Positions 53,696 through 61,961 of a DNA stretch of 64,000 nt are shown here, piece after piece. The translations under genes were made by a program, and so were the position numbers. The DNA is from NCED01 sp035493955 (GTDB taxonomy: Bacteria; Pseudomonadota; Alphaproteobacteria; Caulobacterales; Caulobacteraceae): contig DATJHI010000008.1 in the NCBI GenBank assembly GCA_035493955.1, positions 1-64,000 of the forward strand, written 5' to 3'. A model generated the notes under the pieces. It worked only from the letters and a program-made list of their open reading frames with translations, searched no databases and was not told the DNA's origin. Each line of letters begins with the position of its first letter. The stretch's first letter is position 1.

Positions 53696-55069
53696 TTGAC
53701 TCAATTCACCGACCTCGGACTGGCCGCGCCGCTTCTCAAGGCGCTGGCCTCCGAAGGCTACCTCACCCCCACCCCGATCCAGGCCCAGGCCATCCCCTCG
53801 GTGATGGCCGGGCGCGACCTGCTGGGCATCGCCCAGACCGGCACCGGCAAGACCGCCGCCTTCGCCCTGCCGATCCTGCATCGTCTGTCCGAGAACCGTA
53901 AGCCCGCGCCCAAGGGCGGCGCCCGCGTCCTGGTCCTCTCTCCCACCCGGGAGCTGGCCACCCAGATCGCCGAGAGCTTCCGCACCTACGGCAAGCACCT
54001 CGGATTCTCCGTGGCGGTGATCTTCGGCGGCGCCAAATACGGCCCGCAGATCAAGGCCCTGAGCGCCGGCGTCGACATCCTGGTCGCCACCCCGGGCCGG
54101 CTGATCGACCACCTGGCCGAACGGCACGCCCGCCTGGGCGAGACCGAGATCTTCGTCCTCGACGAGGCCGACCAGATGCTGGACCTGGGCTTCCTGCAGC
54201 CGATCCGTCGCATCGTCGCCCACCTGCCCAAGCAGCGGCAGAACCTGTTCTTCTCGGCCACCATGCCGAGCGAGATCGGCAAGCTTGCGGGAGACTTGCT
54301 GGTCAACCCGGCCCAGGTCTCGGTCGCGCCCCAGGCCACCACCGTCGAGCGGGTCGAACAGCGGCTGATCTTCGTCGAGGCCGAACGCAAGCGCGAGCTG
54401 CTGGCCGAGCTGTTCGCCGACAACACCATGAGCCGCACCATCGTCTTCACCCGCACCAAGCGTGGGGCCGACAAGGTGGCCAAGTCCCTGGAGGCCGCCG
54501 GCATCCCGGCCGCCTCGATCCACGGGGACAAGAGCCAGCCGCAGCGCGAACGGGCCCTGGCCGCGTTCAAGGCCGGCGCCTGCCGCGCCCTGGTCGCCAC
54601 CGACATCGCCGCGCGGGGGATCGACATCGACGCCGTCACGCACGTGGTCAATTTCGAGCTGCCCTTCGTGCCGGAATCCTATGTCCACCGTATCGGCCGG
54701 ACCGCCCGCGCCGGCGCCACCGGCCACGCCATCAGCCTGTGCTCGGACGACGAGCGTCCTCTGGTGCGCGACATCCAGAAGGTTACCCGCCAGACCATCC
54801 CAGCCGAGGACCGCCGCCGCGACCCGCAGCTCGCCGTCATGGCCAAGGCCCGCGCCGCCCAGGAGGCGGCCATGCCCAAGCCCGCCAACCACGGCGACAG
54901 CCGCAACCGTCTGGCGCCCGAGCAGCGGGCGCAGGCCAGCCGCAACCGGGGCCGCGGGCGCGGCGGAGCCAAGCCGGGCGGCGGAGCTCCGGGTCGTCAG
55001 GGCGGAGCGGGACGTCCCGGCAGCGCCGGCGAAGCGCGCCCGCAGCGCTGGCATCCGCTGGAAAGCTGA
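53696..55069 (+). CDS. rhlE: DEAD-box RNA helicase, RhlE type, 457 aa
   Basis: ATP-dependent RNA helicase. Q motif FTDLGLAAPLLKALASEGYLTPTPIQ, Walker A AQTGTGKTAAF, DEAD in VLDEADQML, SAT in FFSATMP, and HRIGRTARAG are all present. A basic Arg/Gly-rich tail (about residues 385-457) is typical of RhlE. The start is a TTG at 53696, because family members begin with T-Q/E-F-x-DLGL; a GTG 17 codons upstream (53645) is an alternative. Confidence 0.9.
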   Translation: MTQFTDLGLAAPLLKALASEGYLTPTPIQAQAIPSVMAGRDLLGIAQTGTGKTAAFALPILHRLSENRKPAPKGGARVLVLSPTRELATQIAESFRTYGKHLGFSVAVIFGGAKYGPQIKALSAGVDILVATPGRLIDHLAERHARLGETEIFVLDEADQMLDLGFLQPIRRIVAHLPKQRQNLFFSATMPSEIGKLAGDLLVNPAQVSVAPQATTVERVEQRLIFVEAERKRELLAELFADNTMSRTIVFTRTKRGADKVAKSLEAAGIPAASIHGDKSQPQRERALAAFKAGACRALVATDIAARGIDIDAVTHVVNFELPFVPESYVHRIGRTARAGATGHAISLCSDDERPLVRDIQKVTRQTIPAEDRRRDPQLAVMAKARAAQEAAMPKPANHGDSRNRLAPEQRAQASRNRGRGRGGAKPGGGAPGRQGGAGRPGSAGEARPQRWHPLES

Positions 55070-55136
55070 AACTTTTCAGGCGGCCATCCCGGAAGGCGCG
55101 TGAGCGCTTTCGGGGACCAGGAGATCAAGCCCGCCG

Positions 55137-55541
55137 CTAACCCTTGCGGCGGATCGCGTCGAGGCTCCAGGGCCCCGGCCCGGCGCAGGCGAGATAGAGG
55201 AAGACGAAGCACAGCATCACCGCCTCCCCGCCGCCATTCAGGATCGGGAACACGCTCTTGGGGAAATGGCCGATGAAATAGGCGGCCGCCATCTCGCCCG
55301 AGCCGATGAAGGCGGTCGGACGCGTGAACAGGCCTGCCAGCAGCAAAAGTCCGCCGATAAACTCGATCAGGCCCGCGACGCCGGGAACGAGGCTGGTCAG
55401 CACATAAGGCATGTGCGTGTCCGAGTGCGGGAAGTCGAAGATCTTCTGCGCGCCGTGCTCGAGAAACAGCAGGGCGGCGACAATGCGAAGGATGCTCAGC
55501 ATCCGCGGCGCCCAGCTCTGGGCGAAGGCGTTGCCGTTCAT
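55137..55541 (-). CDS. DoxX-family membrane protein, 134 aa
   Basis: Four-helix inner-membrane protein with LRIVAALLFLEHGAQKIF at the start, GLIEFIGGLLLLAGLFTRPTAFI, then EMAAAYFIGHFPKSVFPILNGGGEAVMLCFVFLYL, matching DoxX. I start at MNGNAFAQ (55541). Some relatives act in thiosulfate or redox metabolism, but the role here is unknown. Confidence 0.88.
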   Translation of the reverse strand: MNGNAFAQSWAPRMLSILRIVAALLFLEHGAQKIFDFPHSDTHMPYVLTSLVPGVAGLIEFIGGLLLLAGLFTRPTAFIGSGEMAAAYFIGHFPKSVFPILNGGGEAVMLCFVFLYLACAGPGPWSLDAIRRKG

Positions 55542-55631
55542 GGGTTCCCCGATACCGATCGCTTGGTCGGAAGGGGACGTTTCGCCCAAACCCGGTCGAT
55601 GGCAAGACCGGCAGGGACTTAGGGCTTCGCC

Positions 55632-55895
55632 CTACTTGCCGCCGCCGCCGGTGATTTCCTTGATGAAGGCCTGGACCGGGGCCTTGCCGCCGACGCTCCA
55701 AAGCAGCTTCAACTGGGCTAAGGTCCGCGCCGCCGCGTCCTCGAACCGCCAGTCGCAATCGTCGAAGCGGCAGCGGACGAACACCGGGGTTTCACCGCCG
55801 CTGTAGACCAGACGGCAGGAGCGGAACTCGCAATCGGAGAACTCCTCGCCGTCGAGCGTCACGGTTTCATGGTTGAAGATGGTGTCGGTCTGCAT
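55632..55895 (-). CDS. Conserved small protein with pentapeptide-like segment, 87 aa
   Basis: The stretch LDGEEFSDCEFRSCRLVYSG and FVRCRFDDCDWRFEDAAA has the spacing of a short right-handed beta-helix similar to pentapeptide repeats, with several cysteines. The C-terminus is a short helix plus a glycine-rich tail. No named family is recognised. It ends in a chain of small minus-strand genes. Confidence 0.7.
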   Translation of the reverse strand: MQTDTIFNHETVTLDGEEFSDCEFRSCRLVYSGGETPVFVRCRFDDCDWRFEDAAARTLAQLKLLWSVGGKAPVQAFIKEITGGGGK

Positions 55896-55902
55896 GGCCG
55901 GT

Positions 55903-56055
55903 CTATTCCTCGTCGTCCGCCGGGCCCTGGCCTTGGGCCTCGGACCGGGCCTGTTCGCGCTGGGCGCGCTTGAGCGCGGCCTTCTCGGCGACCTTGGCCG
56001 CCTTGATCCGTTCGCGCTCCATGCGCTCGAAATTATAGTTCGGTTTGCGCGCCAT
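55903..56055 (-). CDS. Small charged protein, 50 aa
   Basis: Short frame starting MARKPNYNFERMERERIKAA, highly basic and helical, ending in an acidic tail (ADDEE). The MARKPNYxFER start is common to small alphaproteobacterial proteins of unknown function, and codon use matches its neighbours. It lies seven bases before the next small gene and 41 bases after the DUF6481-like gene, so the three may be co-transcribed. Confidence 0.7.
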   Translation of the reverse strand: MARKPNYNFERMERERIKAAKVAEKAALKRAQREQARSEAQGQGPADDEE

Positions 56056-56096
56056 GTCGGGGTCTCCGTGGGGCGAAAAAGAAGCGCGAGCGGCGG

Positions 56097-56456
56097 CTAC
56101 TGGCGCGCCTTGCGGGCGGCGTAGCGGGCGTCGCGCTTGGTCTTGGCCTCGGCCTTGGTCAAGGCCTTGCGTTCCTTGCGAACTCCGCGGCGGGCGTCCA
56201 GATCGGCCGCTTCGGCGTCGGCCTGGGCCTGACGGACGGCTTCCTGGGCGTCGGCCGCGGCCTGCTTCACGGCCGCCTTGGCGGCGGCGTGGTCGGCGCG
56301 GGTCTGGGTCAGGGCGGCGGCGCGCATGGCCACGCGCTCGGAGGCCAGGGGATCGACCACGGTGGGCTTGGGCCGGAACTTCGCCAGCAGGGCCTTCTTG
56401 GCCTCGGCGGCGGTCTTCAGCCGTTCGGCGAAGCCGGTGTTTTGGGTTTCGTTCAT
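56097..56456 (-). CDS. DUF6481-like small helical protein, 119 aa
   Basis: Almost entirely alpha-helical, Ala/Lys/Arg-rich protein: FAERLKTAAEAKKALLAKFR, then DPLASERVAMRAAALTQTRA and a long basic helix. This resembles the alphaproteobacterial DUF6481 family; function is unknown. The assignment is tentative because such low-complexity sequence matches easily. Confidence 0.7.
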   Translation of the reverse strand: MNETQNTGFAERLKTAAEAKKALLAKFRPKPTVVDPLASERVAMRAAALTQTRADHAAAKAAVKQAAADAQEAVRQAQADAEAADLDARRGVRKERKALTKAEAKTKRDARYAARKARQ

Positions 56457-56577
56457 GGAGCTTTCGGGTCTGCGCGCCGGGCCGCGGACATGTGCGGCGG
56501 ACGTCCGGGTAGGGGCAGTCTACAGATCCCGATCAAGTCCCGACGCCGTCGCCCCGACCGGGCGGGGATGGCGGGAT

Positions 56578-56611
56578 GCAGCGGGACCGCGCTTTCGCAC
56601 CGTCCCGCTGC
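56578..56611 (-). terminator. Hairpin after the cold-shock gene
   Basis: Perfect 10-bp stem GCAGCGGGAC/GTCCCGCTGC just after the cold-shock protein stop. There is no U-run on the minus strand, so it may stabilise the mRNA end rather than terminate strongly. Confidence 0.5.
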
Positions 56612-56621
56612 CCGGATGGGA

Positions 56622-56831
56622 TCAGCCCGCGGCGAGCTGGCCGGCCGACATCTTGCCGCTGCGCTGGTCGCGCTCGAGTTCGTACGAGAGCTTCTGGCCC
56701 TCATGCAGCGAACCAAGCGACGAACGCTCGACCGCCGAGATGTGCACGAAAACGTCCGCGCCGCCGTCGTCAGGTTGGATGAAGCCGAAGCCCTTGGTGG
56801 GGTTGAACCACTTCACAGTGCCGGTAGCCAT
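56622..56831 (-). CDS. csp: Cold-shock protein, CspA family, 69 aa
   Basis: Single OB-fold cold-shock domain with RNP1 KGFGFI (13-18) and RNP2 VFVHI (27-31). It binds single-stranded nucleic acid and acts as an RNA chaperone. The N-terminus MATGTVKWFNPTKGFGFI is canonical. A long untranslated leader region precedes it, usual for cold-regulated csp genes. Confidence 0.95.
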   Translation of the reverse strand: MATGTVKWFNPTKGFGFIQPDDGGADVFVHISAVERSSLGSLHEGQKLSYELERDQRSGKMSAGQLAAG

Positions 56832-57060
56832 AGGTGTAGTCCTTCAAGTGTAACGTTCGCGCGATCCCGTCGGGACGCGTGATCAAATGGTCGGAGAGGA
56901 TCGTGGTGGACTCGGGAGCTCGATCCGAAGAGCGAGTGTGGAGAGCAACCGAACCAAATCGATATTCGATGGCCGGATTGTCCCACAATCCGCTCAAAAC
57001 ACAAGGAAAATTCCGGACGGCCCGATCCGGGGCGCCGCGCACCGGCGCGGCGGTTGCTAT
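56832..57060 (-). promoter_or_regulatory. Cold-shock gene leader with promoter and palindrome
   Basis: No gene is seen. On the minus strand TTGTGT, a 17-base spacer and GACAAT give a plausible promoter, and the -10 overlaps a perfect palindrome GGATTGT-GGG-ACAATCC (56975-56991). From there about 145 bases of leader run to the csp ATG. Confidence 0.45.
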
Positions 57061-57123
57061 TGATCAAGGATTTGAAGGGCCTGGGCCGGGCCCCGCCGTC
57101 GTCCGGCCGCGCGGCCAAGCCGG

Positions 57124-57152
57124 GTGCGCGGGGCGCCGCCGGCCCCGCGCAC
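57124..57152 (-). terminator. Hairpin after nrtD
   Basis: Perfect 11-bp stem GTGCGCGGGGC/GCCCCGCGCAC with a seven-base loop, 31 bases after the nrtD stop. There is no U-run. Confidence 0.5.
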
Positions 57153-57183
57153 GAACCCTTCGAGCCGACTCCAAGACGACGTC

Positions 57184-57981
57184 CTAAGCCGCCACCTTCG
57201 GATCGCGGTGGCGGGCGTAGAGGAACTCCAGCACCGCGGCCCTGGCCCGAAGATATTCGCCGGAAGCCGCCAGTTCGAGCCGGCGGCGCGGCCGCGGCAA
57301 GTCGACGGACAGCACCTCCCCGACGCCGGCGGCGGGGCCATTGGTCATCATCACGATCCGGTCCGACAGCAGAACCGCCTCGTCGACGTCGTGGGTGATC
57401 ATCAGCACGGTGTTCTTCAGCATGGCGTGGATCTCCATCACGCTGTCCTGAAGGTGGGCGCGGGTCAGGGCGTCCAAGGCCCCGAACGGCTCGTCCAGGA
57501 GCAGGACCTTGGGCTGCATGGCCAAGGCCCGGGCGATGCCCACGCGCTGCTTCATCCCCCCCGACACCTCCGCCGGCCGCTTGTCCTTGGCGTGGACCAT
57601 GTGCACCAGCTCCAGGTTGTGCAGGGTCCACTCCCGCCGTTCGGCCGGGGATTTGGCGGCGCCGAACACCTTGTCGACCCCCAGCTTGACGTTCTCGTAG
57701 ACGGACAGCCAAGGCAGCAGCGAGTGGTTCTGGAACACCACCGCCCGGTCGGGGCCAGGCGCTTCCACCGCTACCCGGTCCAGGATCACCGCCCCGGTAG
57801 TGATCGGGACCAGGCCGGCGATCACATTGAGCAGGGTGGACTTGCCGCACCCGGAATGGCCGATGATCGAGACGAACTCGCCTTGATTCACTTGGAGGCT
57901 GATGTCGCGCAACACCTCGCTAGGCCGGGCGCCGCCAAAGCTGACGCCGAGGGATTCGATCGAGAGATAGGCCTTGGTCAT
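57184..57981 (-). CDS. nrtD: Nitrate-type ABC transporter ATPase NrtD, 265 aa
   Basis: ABC ATPase of the nitrate/sulfonate/taurine group. Walker A GHSGCGKST, signature VSGGMKQR and Walker B VLLLDEPFGALD are intact, and VFQNHSLLPWLSVYENV is typical of NrtD/SsuB. It starts at 57981 (MTKAYLSIES). It lacks the extra C-terminal binding domain of cyanobacterial NrtC. It is the last gene of the nitrate uptake run, 11 bases after nrtB. Confidence 0.9.
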   Translation of the reverse strand: MTKAYLSIESLGVSFGGARPSEVLRDISLQVNQGEFVSIIGHSGCGKSTLLNVIAGLVPITTGAVILDRVAVEAPGPDRAVVFQNHSLLPWLSVYENVKLGVDKVFGAAKSPAERREWTLHNLELVHMVHAKDKRPAEVSGGMKQRVGIARALAMQPKVLLLDEPFGALDALTRAHLQDSVMEIHAMLKNTVLMITHDVDEAVLLSDRIVMMTNGPAAGVGEVLSVDLPRPRRRLELAASGEYLRARAAVLEFLYARHRDPKVAA

Positions 57982-57992
57982 GGCTGTGCTCC

Positions 57993-58886
57993 TCAGGCGG
58001 AGGCGCCGCGGGCGACGATCCGGCCGACGAGGGCGACCAGACGGTCCAGCGCGAAGCCGGTCAGGCCGACCCAGACCAGGGCGACCAGGATGTCGGAGAT
58101 GCGGGACGAGTTGTACTGGTCCCAGATGAAGAAGCCGATACCGACCCCGCCGAGCAGCATCTCCGAGGCGACGATGGCGAGCCAGCTCATGCCGACCCCG
58201 ATCCTGAGACCGGTGAAGACATAGGGCGCGGCCGCCGGCATCAGGATCTTGAAGAAATACTCGATCGGCGACAGCCGGAGCACCCGGGCGACATTGACGT
58301 AGTCCTGCGGGATGTTGCGCACCCCAACCGCCGTATTGATCACGATCGGCCAGATCGAGGTGATGAAGATCACGAACAGGGCCGAGGGCTGGGCCTGGTG
58401 GAAGGCGGTCAGGCTGATCGGCAACCAGGCGAGGGGCGGCACGGTCCGCAGCACCTGGAACACCGGGTCCAGCCCCCGGTGCGCCCAGCGGCTGGCGCCG
58501 ACCAGGACCCCAAGCCCAATCCCACAGACCGCCGCCAGCGAGAAGCCGACCGCCACCCGGCTGAGGCTGGTGGCCACATGCCAGAACAGTCCCTTGTCCA
58601 CCCCGCCCCGGTCGTAGAACGGGTGCAGGATCAGCTCCCGGGAGTCGGTCCAGATGGTCAGGGGCGCGGGCAGGCCCCCGCGCCCGCCCAGGAGCTGCCA
58701 AAGGACCAACACCACGGTCAGGGTGAACAGCGGCGGCAGCACCGCCGCCGCCGCGTTTTTCGCGCCCGTCTTCAACCGCCGAAGGACCGTGCGTGCACGG
58801 GTCGGGCGCGGGACGAGGACGGCAGCCGGCAGCGCTGGGGCTTCGGCGGTCTCTAGGGGCTGGGACACCCGGGCGAGCACGGTCAT
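57993..58886 (-). CDS. nrtB: Nitrate-type ABC transporter permease NrtB, 297 aa
   Basis: Inner-membrane permease with about six helices. Key stretches are FWHVATSLSRVAVGFSLAA, the EAA loop around SPIEYFFKILMPAAAPYVFTG, and GMSWLAIVASEMLLG, as in NrtB/SsuC. It starts at MTVLARVS (58886), 10 bases after nrtA. Nitrate is assigned from context with nrtA, nasA and cobA. Confidence 0.9.
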   Translation of the reverse strand: MTVLARVSQPLETAEAPALPAAVLVPRPTRARTVLRRLKTGAKNAAAAVLPPLFTLTVVLVLWQLLGGRGGLPAPLTIWTDSRELILHPFYDRGGVDKGLFWHVATSLSRVAVGFSLAAVCGIGLGVLVGASRWAHRGLDPVFQVLRTVPPLAWLPISLTAFHQAQPSALFVIFITSIWPIVINTAVGVRNIPQDYVNVARVLRLSPIEYFFKILMPAAAPYVFTGLRIGVGMSWLAIVASEMLLGGVGIGFFIWDQYNSSRISDILVALVWVGLTGFALDRLVALVGRIVARGASA

Positions 58887-58896
58887 GGGGCCTTCC

Positions 58897-60183
58897 TCAC
58901 GCAAGCTTCTTGATCGGCTGGCCGGCCAACCAGGCGCCCGGATTGGCAGGGTCGAACACCTTGCCGTCGAAGAACTTCTCCGTGCCACGACTGTCGGAAG
59001 CCGGCGCGGCGACGCCCAACGACTTGGCGGCGGCGCGCCAGATGTCGGAACGGTTGACCTTGGCCACCAGCGCCTGGGCGTTGGTCTTCGCGGGCAAAAC
59101 GCCCCAGCGCATGTCCTCGGTGGCGAACCACAGGTCGTGCGACTTGAAGGGGAAGGAGGCGTCGTCTGCCCAGAACTTCATGTAATGGGGCGAGGTCTTC
59201 AGGGTGCGACCATCGCCGTAGTCCACCGTCCCCTGCAGCCGGGGCAGGATGTCGCCCATCGGCACATTGATGTACTGCCGCCCCGAGGTGATCGAGCACA
59301 TGGCCGGGCGGTTGGCCATCTTGTCGCACCACATCTGGGCTTCGAGCACCGCGGCGGTGAGCGCCTGGGCGGCGCGGGGATATTTGTCCACCCAGTCGGC
59401 GCGCATGCCGAGCGCCTTCTCCGGATGGTTCATCCAGATCTCGCTGGTCAGGCAGGCGGAATAGCCGATCTTCTGGTTGACGGTCTGGCCGCCCCAGGGT
59501 TCGCCGACGCAGAAGGCGTCCTGGGTGCCGGCCTTGAGGTTGGCCACCATCTGGGCCGGCGGAATGACGATGGTGGAGATGTCGACTTCGGGGTTGATCC
59601 CCGCCGCGGCCAGCCAGTAACGGACCCACAGGTCGTGGGTGCCGCCGCGGAAGGTCATGGCGATCTTGGCGATGTTTCCGGCCGCCTTGAGTTGGGCGAA
59701 CTTGGCCTTCGCGCCGGCGGCGTCGAGACCGACCTTCACCGCCTTCAGGTCGTTGCCGACCGAGATCGCCTGACCGTTGAGGTTCAGGCGCGCCAATATG
59801 TACATGGGCAGCGGCTTCGGACCTGACTGCACGCCGGCGGTGAACTGCAGCGGCATGGGCGACAGGATGTGAGAGCCGTCGAGGCCGCCGCCGTCCGATC
59901 CCAGCACAAGGTTGTCACGGACCGCGCCCCAGGATGCCTGCTTAAGCACCTCCACGTCGGGCAGACCGTGCTTGGTGAAGAGGCCCCGCTCCTTGGCGAT
60001 GATCAGGGGCGAACAGTCGGTCAGGGCGATGAAGCCGAGCCGGGCTTTCGAAACCTCGGGCCCGGCGCCGGCGGCGAAGGCCCCGCTGGGGAAGGCGGCC
60101 CGGGCGGCGGCGATGGTGGCGGCCGCCCCGGTCAGAACGACCCGGCGATTCAGGCCGAGAGGGGTCTTGATGTCTTTGGTCAT
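58897..60183 (-). CDS. nrtA: Nitrate-binding periplasmic protein NrtA, 428 aa
   Basis: CmpA/NrtA-type solute-binding protein. A twin-arginine signal (NRRVVLTGAAATIAAARAAF) suggests Tat export. The body has LGFIALTDCSPLIIAKERGLF and LGSDGGGLDGSHILSPMPLQFTAG, family stretches of nitrate/bicarbonate binders, and GEPWGGQTVNQKIGY. Length is right for NrtA rather than for short SsuA. First of the nrtABD genes, 33 bases after the porin gene. Confidence 0.92.
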   Translation of the reverse strand: MTKDIKTPLGLNRRVVLTGAAATIAAARAAFPSGAFAAGAGPEVSKARLGFIALTDCSPLIIAKERGLFTKHGLPDVEVLKQASWGAVRDNLVLGSDGGGLDGSHILSPMPLQFTAGVQSGPKPLPMYILARLNLNGQAISVGNDLKAVKVGLDAAGAKAKFAQLKAAGNIAKIAMTFRGGTHDLWVRYWLAAAGINPEVDISTIVIPPAQMVANLKAGTQDAFCVGEPWGGQTVNQKIGYSACLTSEIWMNHPEKALGMRADWVDKYPRAAQALTAAVLEAQMWCDKMANRPAMCSITSGRQYINVPMGDILPRLQGTVDYGDGRTLKTSPHYMKFWADDASFPFKSHDLWFATEDMRWGVLPAKTNAQALVAKVNRSDIWRAAAKSLGVAAPASDSRGTEKFFDGKVFDPANPGAWLAGQPIKKLA

Positions 60184-60216
60184 GATGGATCTCCTGCTTG
60201 GGCGCGCCCAAGCGGC

Positions 60217-61581
60217 TCAAAGGCGGTATTCGAGGGTGAACCAGAACTTGTTGCGCGAGGCCGGCGGGGCGGCGGTCCCTGGAGCGACGACGGTGACGCG
60301 CTCGAAGTCTGCGTACTTCAGACCAACCGACAGGGTCGGGGTCACCGCGGCCGTGGCCTGGAGGTCCCACTCATGGCCAAGGGCCGCCCCGGTCCGCTGG
60401 GCGTCGAAGTCGTGCCACCGGGCCAGGAACTCGAAGTTGTAGAGGTACTGCATCTTGAACCGCGGCCGGGCGACCAGCTGCAGGTTCAGGTCCTTGATCC
60501 CGTCGACGAAGGTCTTGTTGCCACTGACGGCGGCGAAGGCGTCGGCCCAGCCTTGGAAGCCGTGGGTGGTCGCCAACGGGGTGATGAAGCCCCGCGTCCC
60601 GTCGCCGTCCAACACTTCGTAGGAGGCCTTGGCGGTCCAGATGTCGAAGGTGGCGGCCACGTCGCCGCCCCAGTAGTCGAGGCTGAACGGCGCAGTGTTG
60701 TGGCGGTAGTCGCTCTGGTGGGCCCAGGTGGCGTTGTAGGCCACCTGGAACAGGCTGACCCAGGTCTTGCCGGAGGCCTTGGCCCCCCAGGTCTTGGTGG
60801 AATTGATCGGCGAGTTGCCAAAATCGAGGGCGTAGACGAAGCCCTGCAGCTTCAACGGCTCGGCCACGGAGTAGGAGACGTTCAGCAGGTGGCTGTCCGA
60901 GGTCCAGTCCTTGGCCTCGCCGAAGATACGGTTGACGTGGGAGATATAGGCGTAGGTTCCCTTGATGCGTCCAAGGGCGAAATCGGCGCGGATCCCGTCG
61001 AAGGTCTGCTCGTCCTGGCGCCAGCCGACGTTGCCGACGAAGCGTTGGTCGTCCAACAGTATCCGCTGACGACCGCCGACCAGGGTCAGGGCGGGCCCGA
61101 CCACCCAGGAGAGTTGGGCGCGGTTGAGTTCGGTGACCTTCGGATCGTTGACGATCGGATATTGGGTCTTGCCGTTGAGGCTGCCGCCGACCACCCCGGG
61201 TACGGCGATATTGTAGCGCTCCGGGCCCCACCGGCGCACGTCCTCGAACTCGACCAGGGCCTTGAGGCCATGGAAAGCGCCGGTCTCCCAGCCCAACCGG
61301 GTGCGCAGGGTCCGCGCGTCGGCCTTGTTGACGATGCCCACCTGGTCGACGGTCTCGTATCGCAGCCTGGCCTCGAAGATCGGCTTGCCCTTGGCGATGG
61401 CCTCGGCGACCGTCGGCGCAGGCGGCGGCGGGGGAGGCGGCTCGGGGGCCGGCTCTGCCGCGGTCTCGACCGCCGAAACCGTCTCCGGCGCTTTGGCCGG
61501 CGGTTCCTGGGCCAGGGCCGCGGAGCCCCACGTCAACGCGACCGCGGCCGCGCCCCATTTCAGTGCTGTTGTCGAAGCCAT
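60217..61581 (-). CDS. Alginate-export-family outer-membrane porin, 454 aa
   Basis: Beta-barrel porin. A signal peptide (ending near SAALAQ) and a Pro-rich linker (PEPPPPPPPAP) precede an AlgE-like barrel (IFEARLRYETVDQVG, LRTRLGWETGAFHGLKALVEFEDVR, LDDQRFVGNVGWRQDEQTFD) with an aromatic-basic C-terminus (FWFTLEYRL). Alginate is unlikely to be the cargo: the gene is the first of the nitrate uptake run after a regulated leader, so it may admit nitrate through the outer membrane. That is an inference from position. Confidence 0.87.
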   Translation of the reverse strand: MASTTALKWGAAAVALTWGSAALAQEPPAKAPETVSAVETAAEPAPEPPPPPPPAPTVAEAIAKGKPIFEARLRYETVDQVGIVNKADARTLRTRLGWETGAFHGLKALVEFEDVRRWGPERYNIAVPGVVGGSLNGKTQYPIVNDPKVTELNRAQLSWVVGPALTLVGGRQRILLDDQRFVGNVGWRQDEQTFDGIRADFALGRIKGTYAYISHVNRIFGEAKDWTSDSHLLNVSYSVAEPLKLQGFVYALDFGNSPINSTKTWGAKASGKTWVSLFQVAYNATWAHQSDYRHNTAPFSLDYWGGDVAATFDIWTAKASYEVLDGDGTRGFITPLATTHGFQGWADAFAAVSGNKTFVDGIKDLNLQLVARPRFKMQYLYNFEFLARWHDFDAQRTGAALGHEWDLQATAAVTPTLSVGLKYADFERVTVVAPGTAAPPASRNKFWFTLEYRL

Positions 61582-61594
61582 CCCCTCGCCTCAC

Positions 61595-61640
61595 AAAAAA
61601 AGACGCCAGACCGGGGGGACCTCCCCCCGCCTTGGACGTC
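61595..61640 (-). terminator. Leader terminator (attenuator) in front of the nitrate uptake operon
   Basis: On the minus strand a long GC-rich stem (GACG...CCA...CGGGGGG paired with CCCCCCGGTCTGGCGTC) is followed by seven U residues, ending 14 bases before the porin ATG. A full intrinsic terminator in this position must be bypassed for expression of porin-nrtABD. Confidence 0.75.
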
Positions 61641-61682
61641 ATTGTCCCCGATGAATCCCGGCCAGGCCGGGGCGGCCGCTTA

Positions 61683-61793
61683 TCTCGGCCTCGCGAGACT
61701 TCGTTGCCCCGCGTCGAGATCAGAACGTCATGAGCCGCTCAGCTTGGAAACAATGGCTGGACTTAGTCGGCGATTTTTCAGGGCCTTGCCTGA
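61683..61793 (-). promoter_or_regulatory. Two hexaloop hairpins in the nitrate-operon leader
   Basis: On the minus strand TCAGG-CAAGGC-CCTGA (61793-61778) and TCTCG-CGAGGC-CGAGA (61698-61683) are perfect 5-bp stems, each with a six-base loop CNAGGC. ANTAR antiterminators such as NasT and NasR bind paired hexaloop hairpins upstream of a terminator; both loops have G at position 4 but C, not the expected A, at position 1, and they lie 80 bases apart. Further upstream are TTGATTG/CAATCAA (around 61835-61860) and a GCTGA/TCAGC hairpin. Confidence 0.4.
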
Positions 61794-61961
61794 TTATTGC
61801 GCGGTATGGCTGATTATTATTCAGCATCTCCGCCGTTGATTGATTGAAGAGTCAATCAAATTTACGGCGCGCAGCCAAAATATCGCCGCCGCTTACAGCG
61901 GCAGCGTTCATATTACGGCGAAACGGTTTTCCCCAGTCGATATTATTCTTATCGCATTCGA

